A program made the translations under genes and the position numbers. The notes below the pieces were generated by a model, which had not been told where the DNA came from, made no database searches, and saw only the letters and a list, made by a program, of their open reading frames with translations. From the NCBI RefSeq assembly GCF_026151205.1, contig NC_087072.1, positions 22,082,603 through 22,146,602 of the forward strand: a DNA stretch of 64,000 bases, written 5' to 3'. Numbering within the stretch: the first letter of the stretch is position 1; each line of letters starts with the position of its first letter. Shown one piece after another: positions 1 to 10,900 of this stretch. The DNA is from Bolinopsis microptera (lineage: Eukaryota > Ctenophora > Tentaculata > Lobata > Bolinopsidae).

Positions 1-7
1 GTTTCAG

Positions 8-159
8 ATAATCATAGCAGTAAGCCTAGTCAACCAGATAATAACCCCACTATAAGACTTCCTGTTGCGTCTGGAGGGCCGGAATCAGCATTTGAACTGA
101 AACCTAGTAGGGGGAACTCTAGCAAGAAAGTGAAAGCCCCCGCATGTACTCTTTTGTAG
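8..159 (+). CDS. Terminal coding exon of an unidentified gene (3' end only)
   Basis: The window opens with a typical acceptor (tttcag at 2-7), followed by an open frame to a TAG at 157-159. Read with one base carried over from the previous exon, it gives about 50 residues rich in Ser, Pro, Asn and Lys, ending KVKAPACTLL. This looks like a disordered, probably cytoplasmic, C-terminus. There is no domain, no hydrophobic stretch and no recognisable family. An attaaa lies at 172-177 and aataaa at 466-471; either could serve as a polyadenylation signal. The rest of the gene lies upstream of the window. The evidence is the acceptor plus an open frame only, so the call is moderate and the function unknown. 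Confidence 0.45.
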
Positions 160-671
160 CTTTATAGTGAGATTAAAGAATATTTATGATGTTGTAAAAT
201 ATTCAATTTGGTACAATGATGAGTGAAGTTTTGAGTTAATGTGATCAGTGAATTTGGCAGTATTATTAGACTTTTGTGTTCTTCTGTAAATAGGTAAAAA
301 GATAAAGCACCTCTCTCAAGTTATGTTTGACGGAAATTTATTGCCGGGTATAAGATTTTTATGCGGGAGGGAATTAATCCCATCGATGTAAACTGTTGGG
401 GGAGGTGAATCATATTTTTTTCTGACACTTAACAGCGATAAAATATTTAGCTTCCAGCGTTTACTAATAAAAACCAAGAATCACTGTCACGTGTCAAAAC
501 AAATATAGTTTAATAGTTAGCCTACCCGTCAGTATCCTGATCTGTTTTTGTTCCTTCGAATTTGTTTATTGGCAATAACATCGAGTGAGTCGATGATGAT
601 TTCATTCAATCATTCCCGTGGATCAATTATTGCGCTGTCGATAGCAGTGGCGTAGCCGTAACGTTGCCTGT

Positions 672-705
<34 letters not shown>

Positions 706-1975
706 CCGAAAAAGCGCCCCACTGTTGGCGCCCCCTCCCCTTTTGGCGCCCCTCCCTTAAATTGAACAAATTAGGTGATTTTAGAGGATACGCCGGTAAA
801 ATCTCTAAAAAAGTGTGTTACTAAAGCAAAACGCACAGTTTTGCTGGTACCTCAGTTAAGTTTTTCAAAATTGTCCCACATTCAAACGACGATTTGGTGC
901 CCCCGGGGCCCTTCGTTACGCCACTGGTCGATAGTATTTAAGAGCTGTCGCAGCTGTCATCGAATACCTCTAATTGAAACCATGAGTAATCTGAATCAGA
1001 GTACTGGAATGTCAGTATTTTGAAACTCAGACTTCCATGTCTTGAAGTTGATTTTGGTAAAATCTGCAATCGTGAATTACTCAAATACGTCTTTAAATGT
1101 CAAAACTCCACGGTTTATTTCTCATGGCAGACGAAAAAATGAGGTAATGACGTCGTTATGGGAATCGACGAGCATAAATCGATTTTATTACAAGTCGTAA
1201 AATCTTACGTTTACCTTCAAACGTCATCTTATATTTTGTATATTTGTCTAAAAATCTTGAATGATGCAATCATTCTCAAAATTCGAAAGTATGTATTTCT
1301 TTGAAAGATTTATAATTGAAACCGACAGTTATCAAGACGTTTTATTGGTTCACATAAATTTATTGATTCATTGTAACCATCCAATGGATGGGAAGTTTGA
1401 AGAGCAAATTTAAGTATAACAATAATTAATATTCAATGTTCTTAATGGTCATAATGGTATTCTGATACAATAGATGTGTGGGGGAAATGCTCACACTATA
1501 GACTGAAGTTATCTAAATTCTGAATAATCACAAATTAAATTTCTATCTTGATGCTTCCAAACAAATTCCAATTAAGTAATACACTATTGTACAAACATAA
1601 AATTATCGCATCAAAAAATGTGTACATTATTCTACATTCTACAAGGCTACAGCATTCACATGACGCTATCCTAGGCTAGATCAAAATGGATAGACATAGC
1701 CTACTTAGTTTTCTACGATATCATGCCGTTGTTAATGATGCTAACTGCCAGTTTTATCAACATCCAAGACTCTGAATACTCAATACTGCTATCAAATGGA
1801 CAGGAGATATTTCTCATAGTTAAACAAGGGTCAGTTATAAGATCGTGAAATGTGAATTAAAGAACGCATCATTAGTATATTAATAATAACAGTGAATAGT
1901 AACAAGTTTTAATAAGATAAAGTGAAATGTTCACTAGGGATAGTGAATTTCGTTTCAGTCGTCTGAAAATGGGGT
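160..1975. other. Intergenic stretch between two gene 3' ends
   Basis: AT-rich DNA between the end of the plus-strand gene and the end of the minus-strand gene, which converge here. Apart from the hAT-like element at 645-926 I see no exon, RNA gene or repeat. An attaaa on the minus strand near 1912 could be the polyadenylation signal of the gene ending at 1976. Confidence 0.5.
645..926. mobile_element. hAT-like non-autonomous element (282 bp) with poly-C core
   Basis: The ends are inverted: cagtggcgta at 645-654 and tacgccactg at 917-926. The perfect 8-bp duplication gtcgatag flanks it at 637-644 and 927-934. An 8-bp duplication and CAGTG-type ends are typical of the hAT superfamily. The interior has a run of about 27 C at 677-703 and no transposase. 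The 82-codon open frame at 775-1023 runs out of the element and is not coding. Confidence 0.8.
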
Positions 1976-2716
1976 TCATTCATCCTCTGTCTGAGAGCTA
2001 GTATAACTAAGCTGATCACTGTGTACATACCCACTGGTACAAGACACCGGAGACATCCTGCCCAGGGCACGCTCCGCCAGCCGCTCAACATCAAGACAGT
2101 CTGACACAAAGTAGAACCTCCCCCGGGTGAACTCTAAGATCCCCTCTGCTACTGATATATCTCTCTTGAACTGAGTGTATTTTGAAGATTTGCGAGGGGC
2201 TCTTAAAACGTGTTCCTCTAGCCGTGTGCTCGACCTTCTAACTCCAGTAATGCAGCTTTCTGAGAGAACTCTGTGGTCTTCAGACCCGATGTGGTCTAGT
2301 CTGAGCCAGGCTGTACCCGCTCGTAAGGTTTTTCCCGTTGTTAGAACGTAAAATTTGGTGTCCTGTTCCACTCGGATGGGAGGATCGAACAGGGCCCCGC
2401 AATATGGTTTAGGACGGAGCATAGCAGTTGGAGTTACAATAAAAGCAGTGGGGGTTGTCGTAACCAGCAGAGTAGACACCACAAGGACAAAGAAAACGAA
2501 CTGGTGTACTTTCCAGAAGCTCCAGCCCCTGAGGATCAGGGTGAGAAGGGAGCGAGCCAGGGCCACAAGAACTGCACAACCGACAGGAAAGCAGTAGATC
2601 ATGGTAACAACATTGTCTCGGGTCTGGGAAGCGGTTATCAAGTTGAGGACACTGTCGAGGTACTCCTCTCTGTTGCTCATCTTCTTCTTGGTTGAAGACC
2701 AACTCGATTCTCTGCC
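1976..2716 (-). CDS. Terminal exon of a membrane protein, possibly transmembrane channel-like (TMC)
   Basis: One uninterrupted frame, 234 residues from the ATG at 2680. Residues about 25-45 and 56-82 are strongly hydrophobic and probably span the membrane, joined by a short basic-aromatic loop (LRGWSFWKVHQFVFF). Next come a Pro- and Cys-containing stretch (LRPKPYCGALFDP) and about 130 polar residues. In TMC proteins the last membrane segment is followed by a P-rich stretch and a conserved CGPF motif, and CGALF here is reminiscent of it. That resemblance is weak and is inference. Upstream of the ATG the frame stays open to a good acceptor (ctaacctag, exon from 2716, phase 0), directly behind an in-frame TAG. 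The gene may therefore continue upstream as a multi-exon gene, although I could not find the next exon. A single-exon membrane protein is the alternative. Confidence 0.6.
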   Translation of the reverse strand, partial: GRESSWSSTKKKMSNREEYLDSVLNLITASQTRDNVVTMIYCFPVGCAVLVALARSLLTLILRGWSFWKVHQFVFFVLVVSTLLVTTTPTAFIVTPTAMLRPKPYCGALFDPPIRVEQDTKFYVLTTGKTLRAGTAWLRLDHIGSEDHRVLSESCITGVRRSSTRLEEHVLRAPRKSSKYTQFKRDISVAEGILEFTRGRFYFVSDCLDVERLAERALGRMSPVSCTSGYVHSDQLSYTSSQTEDE

Positions 2717-4397
2717 CTAGGTTAGAAGGTGTGCTTTTGTCGGTTGTTTCTTTGTGTAGCAATTTGGTGTAGAGATTTGTTAGACTTAACAGATTTGGAA
2801 TAGACTGTTTATTTTTACTATCAAATACAATCGCTCCTATTCATAGCAATCTGTGGTTAAAGCCAGTGCACGGTCGATGTATGAAACCATTTCACATTGC
2901 CCTGTGATATCATTATAGTTACATTAATTTTCAATATTTGAATACTAGGTATACACGGCAGCATAACATCTTAACACTAAGGTTAAGAAACGACACCACC
3001 CACAAAATATAAAACCTTCTCTCTTAATACAGCGAAATTGAAGTGAAATAGAATCTATTGTGCATCTATTATTACTAAACAGCCAAAATTAATAAAGTCG
3101 CAAGGACCAATATTGAATATTTATTAGACAAATGGGGCTACTACTAGTGCTACTAGTGGCCATGTGACACACTAACATATTGCTTTACATTAGGACTGCT
3201 TTGAAGCACCTAATAGTAATAATATAGCTACTTCGACGGCATCGACAAATGCTAAGAAAGGTCCATTATAACTGTACGACGTACAGTACAGTAATGTAAT
3301 TTTAGGCTTAAGCTCTGCTTTTTAGCACTGGAGCGTCAATTCGCTCTCTAAAAAGTTAAAATAAGCCGCTAATTGATTGTTTCGTCTAATGTAAGCATGC
3401 GGCAAAATACGTATCTAAAGACCTTCTAGTCTTCACTGTTAAAGTACAAAGTAATCATCGTTTAAGGAAGCGTAAAGGTTTGTTCGATCATTAAGCAGTT
3501 AAAATCGCAATAAATCTTGGTAAAATTCACAAAGAGAAATGGAGACAGCGGTTATTGCCTGCTAACAACCTAGCTCAAACGACCTTTTCAATTATCTACT
3601 GGAAATGACGATAACAAAATAATAGTTAGTCTCCTAGGATGCAGCTGAATAGTACATTACTTGAACCTTGGTCCCAGAGCCGGATATGGGCTCAAGCTAA
3701 ACGGACCATCTAAACGCACGCTTCTGTAATAGTTAGCATGGCTCATTATAACTCTTACTCGCTTATATCTTATACAGTACATCATGTACTTGTTTTCTTA
3801 TTGTATAAATGAGGATAATGTACCGTAAATTTGTATAGAGGAATTTTAGGCAAATTTGTGATTAGGCGTTGAATCGTTGATAGCACAAAAACTAAAAGAA
3901 ACAATTTACATTTTGTTAAAAATTGAAAAGTTATCGAAATCAAAAATACATATTACAGTCATATTTACAAATTCTCAATTCAATATGTTCATAAGAAAAA
4001 ACAGTCAGCAAACAATCATTGTAACTTTAAAATATGAATTCTTCAAAATACTCATCTGCAATTTCAAATTAAATCAATAAAATCTTTAAATGTTCCGTTT
4101 TTATTAACAAAAATAATCAATTATTCAATTATCAAAAAATTTTCAGAAACGCTTGCTTATAATTCAAAAGACATCTTGATTTATATAAAACACTAACAGT
4201 CTGTTTTTAGAAGGATTGTTCACAGCTCCTTACTGAGCTCACTAACCAAACCGAACATTGCAGCATATAATTAGCATCCAAACTTCTGACTTATCTCCAA
4301 CTAGCCAGCTCTCAAGTGTTCATGTAGTCTGACCTGGTGATCTCTGCCATGCCTCTCTCGTCAACAAATCCGACGTTGACCTGTATGGTGGATTATT
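2717..4397. other. Non-coding stretch downstream of the receptor kinase gene
   Basis: About 1.7 kb of AT-rich sequence without a recognisable exon, repeat array or transposon end. Upstream exons of the 1976-2716 gene could lie here, but I found none with supporting splice sites and homology. The 67-codon frame at 3877-4080 is Lys/Asn/Ile-rich and looks like chance. Confidence 0.4.
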
Positions 4398-4403
4398 TTT
4401 ATT
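4398..4403 (-). promoter_or_regulatory. Polyadenylation signal of the receptor kinase gene
   Basis: AATAAA on the minus strand, about 90 bases downstream of the TAG at 4491-4493 that ends the receptor tyrosine kinase. It is the first canonical hexamer after the stop. Confidence 0.55.
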
Positions 4404-4490
4404 AGCGCGAGGATCATGCTAACAAATTGTGCCATACAATGTGCAGTGATGTGAAAGGTTCCAACAGCTAGATCAATACTTAACAGACTG

Positions 4491-4969
4491 CTAGACTCTT
4501 TTACAAACCGGTTGAATCTCTGCTGGAGCCTCAGAATTAGGTCTCACCATCTCCACTTGAGCGTACTCGGTACCCAGAGGATCACCAACTATCGTATCCT
4601 CCGGCTGGAGACATGGCTTTAACTCTGCGGGTGATTTGTGTTCCTTGTAGTCGTTCTTGAAGACCACACTGTCCCCTTTGAAAGCCACGTTTTTGTACTG
4701 GAGTCCCGGCACCTCTCCCCCGTTGCTTGGACCCGGTGGATCGGGGGTAATTTCTACCTGTCAGACACAATATTGGGCTTCGTTGTTGCAAAATTTAGCA
4801 TTTTAAAAATTATTAATATCAGATAACAGAAAACCAGGGGCAAAATATATGAAATTTTGGGTGGAGGGACATAACATACCACTTGAGCGACGGAGGGGCT
4901 ATCAGCAGGATCTTCTATCTGCAATATAGTTTCGTTGTCTACGGGTACGTACTCCGATGCTGTTTTCTC
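4491..4969 (-). CDS. Receptor kinase exons 26-27: C-terminal signalling tail
   Basis: Exons 4880-4969 and 4491-4757 encode residues 1056-1173. The tail is polar and carries tyrosines in acidic or SH2-like contexts: SEYVPV (1062), QYKNV (1106, matching the pY-x-N pattern of GRB2 sites), NDY (1122) and TEYAQV (1150). It ends PVCKRV before the TAG. Partner assignments are by motif only. Confidence 0.85.
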
Positions 4970-7900
4970 CTGTTTACAAGATTATTTGATTTTATATTCT
5001 TTAAAATTTGCAAAAATTGTATTGTGCAAGTTAGAATCATCAAAGAGTTAATATATAAAAACTTCCTACCTTGAAATCCAGGAAAGCTTGGTAGTGATTG
5101 ATTTGTCCTTCTATGAAACTTTTGATTTCAGTGAAGCTCGGCCTATCCGCTGACTTGAACTCCCAACACTGAATAGAGACGGAGTATCATATTATGTTGA
5201 TATTATGTTATGTCGATCAATAAAAAGTCGGTACCTTTTGGTTTGTTTCATGATAGCGGGAATTATTTTAAGTGAGACCGAGTACCTACAAAGCTACAAG
5301 TTCCATGTACCTGAAGCATAATGGAGTAAATGAAGTCAGGGGTACCATTAGGAGCTGACATCCGGAACCCGTTAACAAGTCTATCCCTAAGAAGAGAAGG
5401 GTCTATACCCGGATACGGGCTCCCACCTGTCAGGGATTAGTTGGGGATTAGCTGGCATTAGTTAAGGGTTGACTGGTTACTGATTAGTTTCTATATTTTG
5501 AGATCAGGGTATAGCAAAAGAGATTTGACGATCAGCTCATTACTAAATCTCTAAATAAGCTAACTACATGATATGGGAGCGCTTAAATTATCAGAGACAA
5601 GTTTACTCGGATCTTCAAATCTACCGCTTAACACTTACCCCATGAGAAAAGCTCGTACATGAGCACACCAAACGACCACACATCACTCTCTGTGGTGAAC
5701 TTGAGCTCGAATATGGCTTCAGGGCTCATCCACTTTATCGGGAGTCGACCACCCTCGCTTTGGTATTCGTCGTAATTATAAAGGTCTCGTGCCAGCCCGA
5801 AGTCGGTTACTTTGCACTGTTTGTTCGTGCTGATCAGGATGTTACGAGCTGCCAAGTCCCGGTGAACGAAGTTTTTCTTGCTAACATACTCCTGGAATCA
5901 TTGTGTCAGGTTTTGATATGTAGCATAATGCATATAATATGAGGAATTATAAAGAGAGACTTTTCTCACATGAAAGACCGAGTTCAATAATCCCTGGTAT
6001 TACCATGCCATTAGAGATCTGCCATGCGAAGAAGACTTGATCCTCTTGAGAAATGCAAGCCTGGTTTTTCTCTTTATTCTTCTGCAGGAAGTTCATCAGG
6101 TCACCCCCATCCACATACTCCAAAATCAGGCAGTACGGCTGATACACGACAATAGAGCCAACGATTCCAACAATATTGGGGTGGTTTCCTAGCTTCTTGC
6201 TCAGCCTTATTTCTTCCAGGAACATTATTCCGTCCCGTTCAGTAGCTACATCTGATGGTTGTGTTTGGCTTTAAGTTTCAGAACATTCTTAAAAATATGC
6301 CTTAAAATTGTCCACATCTCACAGCGAGATGCCAATATTACAGTAATCTGAGTAATCAAGCGATCAAAAATAAAATTGACAAAATATAAAATAGCCACAG
6401 ATTTAGTCATCATTATACAAAATAATCACATAGAAGCTGATCTAGAAAAAATGAAATCGCCAAATAATTAAAGCACAGTTCCGGGAATCATAGCCATCGG
6501 ACAACATTAATTAATTAATTAATTAATCCCGTCACTTTCTAGTTTGTTAGGATGGCGTAAAATAAATTTACCATAAAAGCGTTATAACCCCGATAAAAAT
6601 GGTTTACTTACTGGAAAGTTCCTTTACAGCCACAACAATTGAGGAATCGTATTTAGGTTTAGTCAGAAGACTTCCCTTGAACACCATTCCGAAAGCTCCC
6701 TCGCCCAACTTGTCTTGCAGTTCCAGATGCTCCCTCTTTACCTGATATATAGACATGTCAACTGACAGTTACAAAGAGAGTCGAAAGAAATGGAGATGAT
6801 TTCCATAGAAAAACGGCTTCATACCTACCAAAAACCAGTATATACATTCAGTAAGTGTAGCGAATAGCGATGGTAATGGTATTCGGATCGTTTTTCAACA
6901 ACAAAACATTCTTGATGATACAATAAGTTATTTATACTTTTACCGAACTGAACGTTCGACTTCGGTAAGAGTTCGATCGCGGTGATTGCTTTTTAAAGTT
7001 TTTGGAGTTTGGCACCTTTTAAAGTTCATTGAGTGCGTTTTCTCGACTATGCATCCTGGTATTTGCTGTTGTGTTTTCAAGTGTCCATCTAGAACAGGAC
7101 ACTAATGGATGGGAACAACACTACAGATACAAACCTCGCTCTAAACACGTAGTTCCTCAATTACTGGGCCGAGAATCTGGAGAGAACGGAGTATAAATCT
7201 GATATTCCTTACGGCTTACACTGCTACAGTTAATTAATAATTATTTTATCGCCTGATCCTCAAATATATTCCTGATTAGGCCAGGGTATCGGTTCTAAAA
7301 ATGATATCCTTTAATTCAAGATATCTATCGAACAGCCTTGGAAATATAAATAACAATGATTAAGCAATGGTTATAATGCTCTCCAACTTAAAATAAAACA
7401 GGCAAACTGTGAAAGTTCGCCGATTAAAATGATGCCCTTAAATTCAAGTTATCAATTGCTCAAAACTGACACAGTTAATCGAATACATAAAGCTTCATTT
7501 CTTCGTTTATTGATATTTCCTTGTGTGTAACGTGATATTGAGAAAGTTTTCGCTTAAAATTAATCGTTATGCCTACCATCTTTATTGTCTATATATATAA
7601 TATATATTATAAATAATACCTATTATAAATAAAGAACATGAGGTCCGGATTTTAAAAGTTTGTTTAATAAGCAAAACCGTTTGATAGTCCTCGAGTAAAA
7701 TTGTTGAGCTCAAATCAGTTCTAATTCTCAAAGTCAAGCCATGATAGCCCTCATGCTACATAAATTTAATAGCTAAGAACTAGTTAATCGCATATTTTGT
7801 TATAAAATAAGTGAAATAGTAACTTCAACCCCTACTTGTAGATCATCCGAGACAAAATCTATTAAAAATAGTAACCTGCAGCTGCGGACCCATTTAAATA

Positions 7901-10900
7901 GCACAGCATTTGCGCGCTTATATATCAGTCTGAGTGCACAAGGGCGGGATGATATTTCCTCTGATCAATGTCAGTGTCAGCCAAGCCAATGGCGTAAAGC
8001 TGTATTTCAGTACATGGTTCGGCACAGTCAAACTCAAACAGTTCGGCTGATATGTGCGCAGCCGCGGACCAAATATTCAACTTATGTGTCTGTCTGTGTC
8101 AACTTTAAACCACACATAAACTTATACCGAAAGCGTCGCGTTTCAGCTACTTCCGGTCGCGTGGGTAAACTATTCGGCTTTTACAGCATAGTGGGCAGTG
8201 GCGACAGTAATAGCGCTGTTACGTACTCCTTCGTTACCTTGGTTACTGCATGCAGATATTGCAAGGTCTCTGAATCTGATTGTGTGCAGCCAATTTACGA
8301 TTTACAATCTCCACTGATTATAAATCTGCACAGTCAGCTAAATGAATCTTCTTGAAGAATTCTCACAATACACACCTCTAGTACGATAAAGAATAATATA
8401 TTATTATAGTCCTACCTCCCAATCATCAGTAAGACGCTTAACTCTGAGCATTTCAGCGCGTGTAGCTTTAGCTTTCTTGAGGAAACAAGCAGCGGGGAGC
8501 ACGAACACAATGATAGCTGCAAGGATCCCAATCACAATCCAATGTGTGTCTGAGAAGCAGATTAATTGTTATTATCTTCATATTTTGCAACAGAATTGTG
8601 TTATATGCTATAGTATCTCAAATGCAATATATCGTTGCATTCTTCAGAATTTTTCTGTGGTAGGTTCAAGGTTGAATTGCGCTGCAATTTATTATATTAT
8701 TAAATCAAGTTTGTTATACCGCTAAAGATATAGATAAGCATTAACAGTTTAAGGAGACAGCTCCTCTGTCGTCTGGATGCATTTTTAGATATTATAGAAA
8801 AATTTATTTATTTTGATCGTTCAGGTTGAAAATTCGGAATGAATTTAAGTGAAGAGAGAAATCGGGTTTTTATATTAATGTTTAAATTCTATCGTGTTGA
8901 AGATGTATGCCTGCCTATATTCAATAAGTCAATACCAGGCATGTTGTCATGGTAACAGGCACTTGTAACATCTCTATTTAGTGAACTTGTCAGCGTTAAT
9001 TACTTGTCAGCGAATTATTGGTATAATGTTCAAGATGAAGCCACGCTATTTCTACCCCGCTCTAACGATTTAAGTGTGGCATTATTACCAAAATGTCATA
9101 AGTCAAAGTGACCTATACTTTATCAAAGTAGCGAAGTTTTATTCAATAATTTAAATATTAAAATATTTGATGCCATTAAATATCTCATTACTTTAGTCAT
9201 TCGTATTTGATATAAGATAGAAATCAGCTCATCTCTAAGAATTAATAGTTAAATTTAAAATCGCGATAGGGTGAAATTTGAATGTTAGGTTAACTTAAGT
9301 TGTCCATTTCAATAAACCATGAAATTTAAGATCGAGCAGACACAATCATCTCAAATTGCACGATTGTCGTAATAATTAGATAACCATACAAATACAAATA
9401 TTTATTAAATTATACTCGAACAGATTTGGTAACCACTCCACTTGCCACTAGAGCTCGGTTCTTGAGGGGGATTGACAACTTTGCACACTTATGTTGTTAA
9501 TCTTCTAAAACATATCGGTGATAATATGACAAATCCAACCAACGCAATGCAGCTGAGTTGTAAAAATTCGGTAAACGTTTGAAAAAAATCACCCGAACTT
9601 TAGATCATTTGAAGTAAATTTTCAGTTAATTGACATTTTTTAACTTTAACAGTTTTTTTATAATTTTCGTCCGATTGCTCAAAATTTCTAACTTGATGAA
9701 GAAAATCCATTCTTTAAAAATTCATCATTCTACACATCGGTTATATATGGGTATATTGAATACATGTTATGTGTTGTTGCTTTCAACATAAGTTACCTAC
9801 GACGAAAAATGTGAGCTAAGATATCTCGTCTAATCTTATTCTTTGTGATTAGGTTACTTCGCTAGCACGTTTAAATCTTCCAATCAGTCTCATTAAAGTT
9901 AAACTTAAATATCCTGCAAAAACTTTAATCTCAGAATATCTGAACCAGGTCGTTCCCGTCAAACCAATTTTATAAATTTGATGACCCAGTTCAATGTCTG
10001 TAACTAGCATCAGAACACTCTTCACTACCGACTACACTTCACTACCGGCGAGAAATTTACCAATCTTTTCTTGACATGTATCAGACATAACCTGACACAA
10101 AATATCTGACACGAAATCTTAATGTGAACGAAAGTAATTCCGTGGAAGATCGCTATTGGAACGTACCGGTTTGACACAACTGTACTTGTAGCTGACATGA
10201 TAGTTGGGTACATCTGACATGTGACTAATGGATATCGGACGCTGGTTATAGACTACCACAGTACCCCATACCTAGCAACTCAGACAGCTGGCAGCCGGAC
10301 GGGAGCTGCTGCAGGGAGCTGCTGTTACTGGCCTCACGTCACACTATAATATTATCTCTTATACTGAGAGATGCCGCATTTTTCCAGTACCCTTGTCTTG
10401 CACTCTTTCTGTCTGGGGTTGTCGGACAAGAATTGTAATTCCTCTGTAGCTGGTCGGCTGCTTGATCTTCCGTAACATCTGCATACCTCGTACGCTCAAC
10501 TAATGATTTGGATAGCTGCTTTGTGACCGAGTGTAAAGGACAGTGCTGGACAGTGAAGGCAGGTGGTAGATTGCGTGTTACAAATCTGTAGTGCTAGTTC
10601 ACCTCAGGTACCGGATTATCTGTACAAGTATGAAAACTTTTTAACAGCGCATTCCGCCCGTTAAAGCGGCAATTTAAATAATTGACGCACTAAAAAGGCT
10701 CGGATCGGTAAAATTACGACTGCTAGAGCTTGTTTAACACTAACTTCACCTAACGGATCCGGCAGCTGAGGAATGTGACTAGTTGACTGCTTTGATGGCT
10801 CGTTAGGCGCCTCTTCCTTTTGATTGGTCGTATACAAATCCTTAAACTAGTCACTCTTACATATTGTTAATTAGTTTATACGTAGTAATATAATTATGTA

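Noticed and set aside
775-1023. 82-codon plus frame
   Set aside because: Starts inside and runs out of a hAT-like element; no domain.
8014-8355. 113-codon plus frame
   Set aside because: Antisense within a kinase intron, no recognisable features or splice partners.
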